Shown here one piece after another: positions 29,629 to 38,305 of a DNA stretch of 38,477 nucleotides. Position numbers and translations under genes: made by a program. Source of the stretch: CAYZBF01 sp964476585 (lineage in GTDB: Bacteria; Hydrothermota; UBA3072). The stretch covers positions 1 to 38,477 of the forward strand of contig CAYZBF010000020.1 in the NCBI GenBank assembly GCA_964476585.1, read 5' to 3'. The notes below the pieces were generated by a model, which had not been told where the DNA came from, searched no databases, and saw nothing but the letters and a program-made list of their open reading frames with translations. The number at the start of each line of letters is the position of its first letter. Positions within the stretch are counted from its first letter, which is position 1.

Positions 29629-30798
29629 ATGAAAGATGACTGGAGAATATCGAATAGGGTTTTGCAGATACAGAAATCTGCAATCCATGAAATGACAAGA
29701 TTATCAAAGGAAGTGGAGGATGTTGCCTTCTTGTCCTGGGCAAAGCCAACCTCTGATACACCAAAACATATCAAAGAAGCTGCAGTTTCTGCAATAAAGA
29801 ATGGACTCGTAGGAGGATATTCTGAGAATGTTGGTTTATTGCAATTACGGGAAGAGATCGTCAAGAAACTGAAAAGGGACAACAATGTAGATGCTAATGT
29901 TTCTCAAATATTGGTTACTGTGGGTGCTATCGAAGGATTATCTGCTGTTATAATGGCTTCAATTGATCCAGGCGATGAGGTTATTTTGCCATCGCCAACC
30001 TATTCAACCCATATTAGACAGGTTATTATTGCTTCAGGGAAGCCCGTTTTTGTCCCAACAATAGAAGAAGAAGGATTTATTCTAGATATAGAAGGTATCA
30101 AAAACGCAATAACTCCAAACACAAAAGCTATTATGTATTGCTCTCCAAGTAATCCATCCGGTGCGGTTTTTAGTGAGGAACAGCTTCGCGAGTTAGCTGG
30201 AATTGCTTTAGAGAATAACTTAATGGTTATTACAGATGAAGCTTATGAATACTTTACCTATGATAGGCATAAGCATTTTAGTATAGCTTCAATTCCAGAA
30301 ATGAGAAAGAATGTAGTTAGTTGTTATACATTTACAAAGGCTTATGCTATGACAGGATGGCGAATTGGTTATTTACATGCAGATGAAGAGTTGATTCCGC
30401 AAATTACTAAAGCACACATTCCTTTTGCAATTTGCGCACCTGTAGTTTCTCAATATGCAGCGCTTGCTGCTTTGAAAGGCCCCCAGAAATGCATCGCAGA
30501 ATTCAGGAAGCACTATTTCTCTGCTCGTAATCTGATGTGTGAGCGTCTTGATGGTCTAAATTCAGTCTTTGAATACCAAAGACCAAAGGGCGCTTATCTT
30601 ATGTTCCCTAAGATATTACTAAAGGAAGGTGATAATTCAACAACTTTTTGCAAAAAACTTTTGAAGGAAGCCAGAGTGTCAACAACACCCGGGATAGCTT
30701 TTGGACCAACAGGCGAAGGTCATTTAAGGTTGTCATTCTGCGTTCCTGAAGAAATGATAAATAAAGCATTCGATAGAATGGAAGCTTACTTTAGATAA
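29629..30798 (+). CDS. Class I/II PLP-dependent aminotransferase
   Basis: A 389-residue fold-type I aminotransferase. The PLP lysine is K237 in FTKAYAMTGWRIGYLHAD; MYCSPSNPSGAVFSEEQL and VITDEAYEYFTYD are the usual phosphate- and ring-binding segments, and LRLSFCVPEE holds the substrate-carboxylate Arg. It belongs to the aspartate/aromatic/alanine aminotransferase group, and the amino acid used is not evident. ATG 29629 follows AAGGAG by eight bases. It has its own consensus promoter with a long leader; the C69 peptidase gene follows 86 bases later and may be cotranscribed. Confidence 0.92.
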   Translation: MKDDWRISNRVLQIQKSAIHEMTRLSKEVEDVAFLSWAKPTSDTPKHIKEAAVSAIKNGLVGGYSENVGLLQLREEIVKKLKRDNNVDANVSQILVTVGAIEGLSAVIMASIDPGDEVILPSPTYSTHIRQVIIASGKPVFVPTIEEEGFILDIEGIKNAITPNTKAIMYCSPSNPSGAVFSEEQLRELAGIALENNLMVITDEAYEYFTYDRHKHFSIASIPEMRKNVVSCYTFTKAYAMTGWRIGYLHADEELIPQITKAHIPFAICAPVVSQYAALAALKGPQKCIAEFRKHYFSARNLMCERLDGLNSVFEYQRPKGAYLMFPKILLKEGDNSTTFCKKLLKEARVSTTPGIAFGPTGEGHLRLSFCVPEEMINKAFDRMEAYFR

Positions 30799-30884
30799 TT
30801 ATTCAAGTTAGTGATCAGAGTATGATGAGAAATTCCATGAAGTTTGAAATCTTTGTTGCGGTGATAAGAACTAGGAGGTTGAGG

Positions 30885-32489
30885 ATGGAAAAACAACTGT
30901 TCATGTTTGCAATCAGCCTGTTAATATCTGTTTTTATCAGTAGCCCAGAGGTAGAGGCCTGCACCAGTCTTTTGGTAACCAAAGGCGCATCAGAGGATGG
31001 TTCAGTAATGATTACCTATACCTGCGATGGTGAATTCCATCCACATCTTGAGTATATTCCCGCAGCCGATTACGAGGTGGGAGATTCGCTTGAGATAACC
31101 GATTGGTTCGGGAACCTTCGGGGCAAGATAAAGCAGGTTCCACATACCTACGCAGTCATTGGTTTGATGAATGAGCACCAGCTGGTCATAGGTGAGACAA
31201 CATTTGAAGGACGTGAGGAGTTGCGTAATCCTGAGGGATTGCTGCACTACTGGGATTTGATAATACTGGCCTTACAGCGGGCAAAGACAGTCCGGGAAGC
31301 GATTAAAGTTATGACCGACCTAGTTGCTGAATACGGGTATCGGGCATCTGGCGAGTCGTTTTCCATCGCCGATACGAAGGAGGCCTGGATACTGGAGATG
31401 ATTGGACCTGATTCTGGGGGCACGGGAGCTGAATGGGTTGCAGTCAAGGTGCCTGATGGATACATATCATGTCACGCCAATAAGGCACGGATCGGTGAGT
31501 TTCCACTGAATGATTCCAAAAATTGTTTTTATTCCGCCAACGTCATTTCCTTTGCTGAAGAGAAAGGATATTATGATCCTGAATCGGGTGAGCCTTTTCG
31601 ATTTAATGAAACATACTGCCCTTCCACTCCAAAAAATCAGCGCTCCACAGGCGCACGTGTCTGGAGCATTTTCCGACGGGCTGCGCCCTCAAAGAACTTT
31701 TTGCCAGATTATCACCGCGGTGTTAAGAGCGCCGAGCCATATCCGTTATGGATTAAACCTGATGAAAAGTTGTCTCTAGCTGATGTAATTAACCTGATGC
31801 GTGATCACTATGAGAGGACTGAATATGATATGACAAAGGGGATCGATGCAGGTCCGCATGGCAGTCCATACCGCTGGCGTCCCCTTACATGGGTACTTGA
31901 TAGCGTCGAGTATGCCTGGGAACGTGCGATCTCAACGCAACAGACTGGTTTTTCATTTGTTTCCCAGTCCCGTTCTTGGTTGCCAGATCCGATTGGTGGT
32001 GTGTTATGGTATGGTGTTGATGACACCTACTTCACCTGCTATGTACCGCTATACTGCGGTATCAATGAAGTGCCAAGGTCATTCGCAACCGGTAGCCTGG
32101 ATAAATTTACCTGGGACTCAGCATGGTGGGTGTTTAATTTTGTTTCCAATTATGTTAACCTAAGACATTGTTACATGCTACCGGAAGTTCAGGCTGTGCA
32201 ACAAGATATTGAAGGAAACTTTTTAAAACTGCAACCAGTGGTGGAGAAGACGGCGATGGGACTCTCTAAATCTGATCCAAAACTTATGATTCGTTACTTG
32301 ACTGATTACTCAATTATGCACGCAGAAATGGTAGTATCAAGATGGCGAGAATTAGGAGAATATTTAATAACGAAGTACAATGATGGATATGTAAAGGATG
32401 AAAATAGTAGACCCCAAAATAAAGGATATCCAGAAGAATGGTTACGTGAGGTCTTAAAAGCACGCCCCAACCAGTTCCGTTTGAAATAA
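30885..32489 (+). CDS. Secreted C69-family dipeptidase
   Basis: A 534-residue Ntn-hydrolase of peptidase family C69 (dipeptidase A type). With ATG 30885 (AGGAGG eight bases upstream) the protein begins with signal peptide KQLFMFAISLLISVFISSP ending VEA, and the next residue is Cys26 in CTSLLVTKGASEDGSV. Cleavage there would expose the catalytic N-terminal nucleophile. Other conserved segments are HTYAVIGLMNEHQLVIGETT, ESFSIADTKEAWILEM and QQTGFSFVSQSRSWLPDPIG. The upstream start at 30822 would bury the signal. By eye this gene is richer in G+C than its neighbours, suggesting transfer. It probably degrades peptides in the periplasm or medium. Confidence 0.92.
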   Translation: MEKQLFMFAISLLISVFISSPEVEACTSLLVTKGASEDGSVMITYTCDGEFHPHLEYIPAADYEVGDSLEITDWFGNLRGKIKQVPHTYAVIGLMNEHQLVIGETTFEGREELRNPEGLLHYWDLIILALQRAKTVREAIKVMTDLVAEYGYRASGESFSIADTKEAWILEMIGPDSGGTGAEWVAVKVPDGYISCHANKARIGEFPLNDSKNCFYSANVISFAEEKGYYDPESGEPFRFNETYCPSTPKNQRSTGARVWSIFRRAAPSKNFLPDYHRGVKSAEPYPLWIKPDEKLSLADVINLMRDHYERTEYDMTKGIDAGPHGSPYRWRPLTWVLDSVEYAWERAISTQQTGFSFVSQSRSWLPDPIGGVLWYGVDDTYFTCYVPLYCGINEVPRSFATGSLDKFTWDSAWWVFNFVSNYVNLRHCYMLPEVQAVQQDIEGNFLKLQPVVEKTAMGLSKSDPKLMIRYLTDYSIMHAEMVVSRWRELGEYLITKYNDGYVKDENSRPQNKGYPEEWLREVLKARPNQFRLK

Positions 32490-33217
32490 AAAAGGCCTAT
32501 ATGCTGGGATTGAAGTTTGTAGATTGAAAACAAAAGGTAAAGCGACGGTTTCAACAAAGGATCTTTTCATCACCTCCGATTGGAGCTTGAGGAGATCTCT
32601 ATATGTAGCACCTTCTATTGCATTTTTTGAGACGTTCCGTATAAAGTAGCGTAGAATAAGAAAGCTTGCTCCGAAGATTGAAATTTTTAATGTGATTGGT
32701 TCCATCACTACTTTATAAGCACTTAAAGCAGCAATAGCAGCTAGGATATAGCAAAAGAATTTCCCAGGAATGAATATAAATTATTTCTTGACGCTTGGGC
32801 TTCCGTGATATGAATTCGGGAAGGTAGAAGAATATTCCATTTACCCACTATACTTCCGGCAATGAAAGTGGATAAAGCATAAGCAGATCCATTAACCATT
32901 GCCTGGAATAAGCCTTTCTCAAAAATTATGTCGGCAACCAGGAGAAATACGAATATCCAGAAGGCCGCAGTTACAGGACCATATTGTAGATATAAAAGGA
33001 TAGATATTATATTAGTCAGAGAAAGATAAGAATATTTCCTTAAGGGCACAGGTCTGAAACGGAACAGTAGTACTGTGAAGAAAAGAATGAATAGAAGAGG
33101 AGAGTATCTGATTCCTTTGAGGGGAATGAATATAGCAAGCAGAATAAGATTCAATAGGATTTGAGTTAATCCTATCTTTCTTTTTATGTCCAAGGATTTG
33201 AAAATTGGAATATTCAT
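32490..33217 (-). pseudogene. Frameshifted, truncated membrane protein (HD-GYP-type N-terminus)
   Basis: From ATG 33217 a polytopic membrane protein is read (LTQILLNLILLAIFIPLKGI, LLFILFFTVLLFRFRPV, AAFWIFVFLLVADIIFEKG, STFIAGSIVGKWNILLP) until TAG at 32741. At that point another frame takes over with fitting sequence: FCYILAAIAALSAYKVVMEP, FGASFLILRYFIRNVS, then YRDLLKLQSEVMKRSFVET and VALPFVF. A signalling-type linker of this kind normally leads into an HD-GYP or similar output domain, but the frame ends soon after and runs into the antisense of the C69 gene. So the gene has both a frameshift (about 32745-32790) and a missing 3' half. The domain identity is inferred from the linker alone. 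Confidence 0.65.
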
Positions 33218-33284
33218 GCTATCCCGTGCTATATATTAGGAATTATCGGGAGAAAAATCAAGGGTTTCCCCAGTTTTATCGGTC

Positions 33285-33312
33285 TTGACAAAACAATTCT
33301 CATACCTATTAT
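33285..33312 (+). promoter_or_regulatory. Sigma-70-type promoter for the ketobutyrate ligase gene
   Basis: TTGACA (33285-33290), 16 bases, TATTAT (33307-33312). The gene starts at 33332 after AAGGAGG. Confidence 0.65.
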
Positions 33313-33331
33313 CAGAAAAAAGGAGGATGCT

Positions 33332-34531
33332 GTGTACGGAAAAATGAAAGAAGGTTTACTAAAGGAAATTCAATCCATCAAAGATGCCGGTCTATACAAG
33401 CAGGAGAGAATTATAACCAGTCCTCAAGGTTCGGAAATAGAAGTGGAAGGTGGTAAGAAAGTTCTCAATTTTTGTGCAAACAATTATCTCGGTTTAGCTG
33501 ACCATCCAGAGGTGATAAAAGCTGCTAAAGAAACGATGGATAGGAGAGGATTCGGGTTAAGTTCGGTCAGATTTATCTGCGGGACCCAGGATATCCATAA
33601 AGAACTGGAGCAAAAAATATCTAATTTTCTTGAGACCGAAGATACCATTCTATATGCTGCCTGCTTTGATGCCAATGGTGGAACCTTTGAACCCCTGATA
33701 GGTAAGGAAGATGCAATAATAAGTGATGCGTTGAACCATGCATCAATCATAGATGGTGTCCGACTCTGTAAAGCACAGAGGTTCATATTTAAACATATGG
33801 ATATGGATGATCTAGAAGCACGACTGAAAGAAACTCAGAATTTGAGATACAGGGTGATTGCTACTGATGGAGTATTCTCGATGGACGGCGATATTGCGAG
33901 ACTGGATGAGATATGTGATCTTGCCGATGAGTATGACGCCCTGGTTATGGTAGATGACGCTCATGCAACAGGTTTCCTTGGCGAGAATGGGAAAGGTAGT
34001 ATCGAATACAGAGGGGTTATGGGTAGAGTTGATATTATAACCTCAACCCTCGGTAAGGCATTGGGTGGTGGAATGGGAGGATTTGTATCAGGAAGAAAGG
34101 AATTGATAGAACTCTACAGGCAGCGCAGTCGACCTTACCTATTTTCTAATTCTTTGACCCCAGCTCTTATAGGTGCATATATTAAGGTGATTGATATGCT
34201 ATCAGAGACAACTGAACTCCGGGATAAACTGATGGAAAATACAAAACATTTTAGAGAAAGAATGAGCGAGGCCGGATTTGATATGAGACCTGGAGTGCAT
34301 CCCATTGTTCCCATTATGTTTGGAAAGTTCGAAAATGACGCAAAGCTCTCACAAGATATGGCAAACGATCTTCTTGATGAAGGAATATATGTGATTGGAT
34401 TCTATTATCCGGTGGTCCCAAAGGGCCAGGCAAGGATAAGGGTTCAGCTATCCGCAGCCCACACAACGAAACAGGTAGATAAAGCTGTAGATGCTTTCAT
34501 CAAGGTTGGTAAGAAACACGGAGTCATATAA
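33332..34531 (+). CDS. kbl: Glycine C-acetyltransferase (2-amino-3-ketobutyrate CoA ligase)
   Basis: A 399-residue PLP enzyme of the alpha-oxoamine synthase family. It cleaves 2-amino-3-ketobutyrate with CoA to glycine and acetyl-CoA in threonine breakdown. The PLP lysine is K242 (TSTLGKALGGGMGGFVSG); NFCANNYLGLADHP, SSVRFICGTQDIHKELE and VMVDDAHATGFLG are characteristic. AONS (BioF) is the nearest alternative, but length and the GTQDIHKELE segment favour Kbl. The start is GTG 33332 with AAGGAGG upstream. No threonine dehydrogenase is in the window. Confidence 0.93.
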   Translation: MYGKMKEGLLKEIQSIKDAGLYKQERIITSPQGSEIEVEGGKKVLNFCANNYLGLADHPEVIKAAKETMDRRGFGLSSVRFICGTQDIHKELEQKISNFLETEDTILYAACFDANGGTFEPLIGKEDAIISDALNHASIIDGVRLCKAQRFIFKHMDMDDLEARLKETQNLRYRVIATDGVFSMDGDIARLDEICDLADEYDALVMVDDAHATGFLGENGKGSIEYRGVMGRVDIITSTLGKALGGGMGGFVSGRKELIELYRQRSRPYLFSNSLTPALIGAYIKVIDMLSETTELRDKLMENTKHFRERMSEAGFDMRPGVHPIVPIMFGKFENDAKLSQDMANDLLDEGIYVIGFYYPVVPKGQARIRVQLSAAHTTKQVDKAVDAFIKVGKKHGVI

Positions 34532-34556
34532 TATTGGGGAATGCTCGGAGAAGATT

Positions 34557-34847
34557 ATATTCATCTTGCTAACCAAACTCTCTTCCGAAGTAAACAAGAA
34601 GATGAAAGACAGGGCATCAATTGGGGAAAGGTGGAGGAAGAGAGTTAAGGAAAGGTGTCCTGAGGTAAAATTCATTGATCATTATGCCTTATTTGGCCCC
34701 TATGATTTTCTTGATATATACGAAGCACCTGATGAGAAAATTGCAGCAAAGGTATCGCTTATAAGCAGGGAAATGGGAGCTGAACAGGCTGAGAGCTGGA
34801 CAGCAATACCATATAATGAGTTCTTGGAACTCACAGAGGAGATTTAA
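34557..34847 (+). CDS. GYD-domain protein, probable ATA or ATT start
   Basis: A protein of about 96 residues of the GYD family, small dimeric proteins named for a Gly-Tyr-Asp motif; here GPYDFLDIYEAPD. The text FILLTKLSSEVNKKMKDRAS to SWTAIPYNEFLELTEEI spans a complete domain. The first normal start codon in frame at a sensible position is absent: a TTG at 34566 is 15 bases from GGAG (34547-34550) and would cut the first beta strand; upstream starts lie in the kbl gene. ATA 34557 is six bases from GGAG, ATT 34554 three. Homologues I know begin M-x-FILL, which fits either. It follows kbl by about 25 bases and is likely in its operon. Function unknown. Confidence 0.75.
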   Translation: MFILLTKLSSEVNKKMKDRASIGERWRKRVKERCPEVKFIDHYALFGPYDFLDIYEAPDEKIAAKVSLISREMGAEQAESWTAIPYNEFLELTEEI

Positions 34848-34895
34848 GGTATAGATTCGTTTAACAAAGTGGATAGATTAAAAAGGAGATGTTGA

Positions 34896-35720
34896 ATGTC
34901 TTCTATCATGATTCCTGTGGGAATACTAAGTGGGATGGCTTTATTATTTGGAATCTTTCTAGTAATAAGTGCTGAGAAGTTCAAAATTAAGGTAGACGAA
35001 AGAGTGGCAAAGATAAAGGAAGTATTACCCGGTATTGATTGTGGAGCTTGCGGGGCACCTGGATGCAGTGCTTTTGCTGAAGGCGTAGCTCAAGGTAAAT
35101 ATCCTGTAGATGGGTGTAAAGCAGGGGGACAAGAGGTTGCTGTAAAAGTAGCAGAGATTATGGGAGTTGAAGTAGAGGTGGGTGGAGAGGAGGTTGCGGT
35201 GCTTCGTTGTCTCGGGGACTACGAAGTTGCAAAAAGGGTTGCAGATTATAAAGGAATAGAAACTTGCGCTGCCCTCCATCAACTAGGTGGTAATAAAGGA
35301 TGTCAGTATGGATGTCTTGGATTAGGAGATTGTGTGGAGGCATGCCCGTTTGAAGCTATTAAAATGGGTGATAAAGGCTTGCCATATGTATTAGAAGATA
35401 GGTGTACAGCCTGTGGGGTGTGTGTACAAACTTGTCCGAGAGAACTTTTTGAAATCATTTCCAAGAGGCAGGATATATACCTTGCCTGCCGTTCATATGA
35501 TGATGCGAAAACGGTAAAACAGGTATGTTCACGCGGCTGCATTGGATGTAGCCTTTGCGCAAGGTTTACTGAGAATGAAATCGTAACAATGGATGGGACT
35601 CTCGCTAAAGTCCACTGGAACAAAATCGAAGACAATAAGCTTTTAGAGCCAGCTCTGGAGAAGTGCCCAACTAAAACATACGTTAGAAGATCAGGACTAA
35701 GGGGGGTAAAGAATGTATAG
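34896..35720 (+). CDS. rnfB: RnfB-type ferredoxin subunit, orphan
   Basis: A 274-residue RnfB homologue, the electron-input subunit of the ion-translocating Rnf complex. A single N-terminal transmembrane helix (SIMIPVGILSGMALLFGIFL) is followed by a [4Fe-4S] motif C49-x2-C52-x4-C57-x16-C74 (DCGACGAPGCSAF ... VDGC). Two ferredoxin-type clusters follow (CVEACPFEAIKMG, CTACGVCVQTCPRELFEI), plus a fourth cysteine-rich region (CSRGCIGCSLCARF). The other subunits (RnfC, D, G, E, A) are not in the window; the next gene is Lgt, overlapping by 8 bases. It may serve an Rnf complex encoded elsewhere or a separate membrane electron path. The start has AAGGAG seven bases upstream. Confidence 0.9.
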   Translation: MSSIMIPVGILSGMALLFGIFLVISAEKFKIKVDERVAKIKEVLPGIDCGACGAPGCSAFAEGVAQGKYPVDGCKAGGQEVAVKVAEIMGVEVEVGGEEVAVLRCLGDYEVAKRVADYKGIETCAALHQLGGNKGCQYGCLGLGDCVEACPFEAIKMGDKGLPYVLEDRCTACGVCVQTCPRELFEIISKRQDIYLACRSYDDAKTVKQVCSRGCIGCSLCARFTENEIVTMDGTLAKVHWNKIEDNKLLEPALEKCPTKTYVRRSGLRGVKNV

Positions 35721-36552
35721 ATATCTACTTGTAATTGGTAATTTCCGTATCCCGGCCTATGGGGTTATGATTGTAATTGGTTATCTTGTAGGTATATATT
35801 TTGCCTCAAAGGCAGCACAACGTAAGGGTATAGATCCAATCTATATTCAATCTCTTTCAGTCTGGGTAGTTATTGGGTTGGTGATTGGCGCAAGGTTGTG
35901 GTTTGTTGCAGAATACTGGGATTATTTTTCGAAGAATTTCATTGAGATATTCAAGCTTTGGGAAGGGGGTATGGTCTTCTATGGCGGTTTTATTGGGGGT
36001 CTTATTTTTGGACTTCTTTATATAAAGATAAAACATCTCGATATCCCGGAGATATTGGACATTATGGCACCCGGTGTTGCTATTGCTATTAGTATAGGAA
36101 GAATTGGTTGTTTTTTAAACGGATGCTGCTTTGGTAGAGTCACCAATTCCTTTATAGGAATTCGTTTCCCCCTGAGGTATTTACCCCCTGCTTATTGGAG
36201 TCATTTAAAAAGAGGTCTTATACCATCAAATGCCCTGTATAGTCTTCCGGTTATTCCTACTCAGTTAATATCAACGATTGATCTTCTGGCGATATTTGGC
36301 ATTCTATGGAGCATTAGGAAAAGAGTTCCATTCAAAGGATTCCTTTTTAGTTTATTAATTGGGTTATATGGATTGCATAGATTTGTGATAGATTACTTTC
36401 GTTATTATGAAGGTAATGCCTTGATTCTAAAAGTGTTAACCCTCTCACAGACATTTAGTATTTTGTTGATGGGGTTATCAATTATATTAATTATAGCAGG
36501 ATTTAAAAGCAAGAAAGCAGCTCATAGGAGAGAGAAAAGAGAGACATTTTAG
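35713..36552 (+). CDS. lgt: Lgt-family prolipoprotein diacylglyceryl transferase
   Basis: A 279-residue polytopic membrane protein of the Lgt family, which attaches diacylglycerol to the lipobox Cys of prolipoproteins. The start overlaps the rnfB end by 8 bases (GAATGTATAG). The signature reads GRIGCFLNGCCFG rather than E. coli GRIGNFINGELWG; the CFxxGCCxG form is common in bacterial Lgt-like proteins. The Arg-containing GMVFYGGFIGGL and a YGLHRFVIDYFR segment are retained. At least two lipobox proteins in the window (the sensor kinase and the gene at 36682) could be its substrates. The family is certain; full Lgt activity is probable. Confidence 0.88.
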   Translation: MYRYLLVIGNFRIPAYGVMIVIGYLVGIYFASKAAQRKGIDPIYIQSLSVWVVIGLVIGARLWFVAEYWDYFSKNFIEIFKLWEGGMVFYGGFIGGLIFGLLYIKIKHLDIPEILDIMAPGVAIAISIGRIGCFLNGCCFGRVTNSFIGIRFPLRYLPPAYWSHLKRGLIPSNALYSLPVIPTQLISTIDLLAIFGILWSIRKRVPFKGFLFSLLIGLYGLHRFVIDYFRYYEGNALILKVLTLSQTFSILLMGLSIILIIAGFKSKKAAHRREKRETF

Positions 36553-36556
36553 TCAA

Positions 36557-36600
36557 CCACAGAGAACACAGAGAAGTTTCTCCAATGCAAAATGCAAATT
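36557..36600. repeat. Word-like intergenic repeats
   Basis: CCACAGAGAACACAGAGAAG (36557-36576) and ATGCAAAATGCAAATT (36585-36600) are of the degenerate natural-word type seen across many uncultured bacterial genomes. They sit between lgt and the next promoter. Confidence 0.55.
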
Positions 36601-36633
36601 TTAGAAAGTGGCTATTAGACACTGAAATTTGGT

Positions 36634-36661
36634 TTGACAGTTTTAAAAAGCCAATTATTCC
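36634..36661 (+). promoter_or_regulatory. Promoter of the transglutaminase-like lipoprotein gene
   Basis: TTGACA (36634-36639), 16 bases, TATTCC (36656-36661); transcription would begin about 14 bases before the ATG at 36682. It excludes the TTG at 36634 as a start. Confidence 0.55.
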
Positions 36662-36681
36662 ATAAGAAACTGGTAATTAAG

Positions 36682-38064
36682 ATGAGAAAGGTATTGATTA
36701 TTCTGCTTATCTTCCTGTCCCTTTGCTCTACACAAAGGATAAAGAAGGAAAAATTATGGAGAGAGGATATTATATATACCAATGAGGGAGAAAAGTATAA
36801 ATGTGAGATACTTGAAATAACTGAGGATTCTATCTATGCAGTAACAGAGCTCGGACTTGTTGCTTTTCCTCGAAAAGATTTAATAAGTTTTGACATTGCA
36901 AAGAAAAGAAGGGAAGGTCTCTGGGTTACATCTGAAGATATAACTGATATCCTGTTAAAGGAAGCACTGGCTATTGATATGTCAGGATATGAACAAATGG
37001 GCTATGTCAATATATGGACAAAGAAGAAGCTGACTATCCTGACCGATTCGAGTTATGTTTACTCGGTTCGCCTTATAAGGGCAATAATAAAAGAACAGGG
37101 TAGAACGGCTGGAACGCTTAATTTTAATTATCGAAATAATGAAGAAGATTTTGAAATCAAATTTGCAAGGACAGTGACTGATGATGGCAGGGTCCTTCAT
37201 CTCCGTGAGGCTGCTATAGAAGACATCTCTATCTATTCACAATTTCCCCCCTATGAGAATCTACATGAAAGAAAATTCACTATGAGAGAAGTAAGGTTAG
37301 GAAATATCCTGGACTTCAATGTTATAGTTAGTGGAAAGATTACGGATGAATCTCCATATATTATGGATGTAACTTTGGGTGATTCAACTCCCACTCTTTC
37401 AGGTATGATTGAAGTTGTTGCCCCAAGGGATTTTGAACTCTCCTGGCAGCAGTGGAGGATAGAAACACCGGAAATAAGAAGGGGATATGGCATAAAGATT
37501 TTACAATGGAGGGTAGATGATCTACCTCCGTTAATGCTTGAATCTGACAGCGTGCCCCCTCCATACATACTTCCAAGAGTAGTAGTTGGTCTCGCTGATG
37601 GATGGGGGAAAGTTGTTAAAAGGTTCAGGGAAAATCTCCGTGGCGATTATACACCCAAGGCAATAAGCCCCAAAGAGATATATGAGGAGGTTCTTTCATC
37701 CGTTAGATTTGTAGAAGTCCCTTCTTTTACCATGTCCTCTTATCCTAAAAACATAAAAGAAATCGAGAATAACTGTATCGCAAACTCCCTTGATAAAGCG
37801 CATCTTCTTTATGCTGCTTTCAGGAATGCTGGATATCCAGTAGATCTTATACTTGTGCGTTCTAAAGAAAGGAGTGTAGTGGCTGAGAATGTTCCATCCC
37901 TCTTTCAGTTTGATGGAGCACTCGTAGCTGTTGGAGAAACTTTTCTTGATCCCTCCTCTGAAGATAATCCTTATGGATGGGTAAGACCCAAATATCAGGG
38001 AACAAAAGGATTATCTATCAGGAGAAAAGGGTTTGTTACTATTCCTTCTAAAAAGATGGAATAG
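36682..38064 (+). CDS. Lipoprotein with DUF3857/transglutaminase-like fold, catalytic residues lost
   Basis: A 460-residue exported protein. The N-terminus MRKVLIILLIFLSLCSTQ is a lipoprotein signal (LSLC, Cys15). After a lipid-anchored N-terminal region and a beta-rich DUF3857-type domain (about residues 120-290), the C-terminus resembles a transglutaminase core: SLDKAHLLYAAFRNAGYPVD, SLFQFDGALVAV, FLDPSSEDNPYG. Where active enzymes have Cys the sequence has Ser369 (NSLDKA), and the His after FD is Gly; only the Asp of FLDP is kept. It is likely a binding or structural protein on the periplasmic side of a membrane rather than an enzyme. The frame beginning at 36634 is rejected because it overlaps the -35. 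Confidence 0.75.
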   Translation: MRKVLIILLIFLSLCSTQRIKKEKLWREDIIYTNEGEKYKCEILEITEDSIYAVTELGLVAFPRKDLISFDIAKKRREGLWVTSEDITDILLKEALAIDMSGYEQMGYVNIWTKKKLTILTDSSYVYSVRLIRAIIKEQGRTAGTLNFNYRNNEEDFEIKFARTVTDDGRVLHLREAAIEDISIYSQFPPYENLHERKFTMREVRLGNILDFNVIVSGKITDESPYIMDVTLGDSTPTLSGMIEVVAPRDFELSWQQWRIETPEIRRGYGIKILQWRVDDLPPLMLESDSVPPPYILPRVVVGLADGWGKVVKRFRENLRGDYTPKAISPKEIYEEVLSSVRFVEVPSFTMSSYPKNIKEIENNCIANSLDKAHLLYAAFRNAGYPVDLILVRSKERSVVAENVPSLFQFDGALVAVGETFLDPSSEDNPYGWVRPKYQGTKGLSIRRKGFVTIPSKKME

Positions 38065-38305
38065 CAATCCACCACACAGAATCCAGAACACCTAAATTGG
38101 ACGCAGATTAACGCAGATAAGTCACTTCACTCCAATGAAAATTAGGGTTTGGGATTTAGGGTTTAGGGGTTGGAAATTACATTTAGAAGCTATAAAAACA
38201 AGTTTAAACATTACGTCTCTTAACTAAATCCAAATTCCTAAATCCTAATTCCCAATTTCTGACCAACACACAAACCCACTAACCGACTAACTCAATCCCT
38301 AAGAC

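Noticed and set aside
34491..34556. ATG inside kbl as the start of the GYD gene
   Set aside because: The extension lies in another frame of kbl, has no ribosome site and adds residues foreign to the GYD family.
36634..36681. TTG start extending the transglutaminase-like protein
   Set aside because: It is part of the TTGACA -35 hexamer, and the extension would hide the lipoprotein signal.
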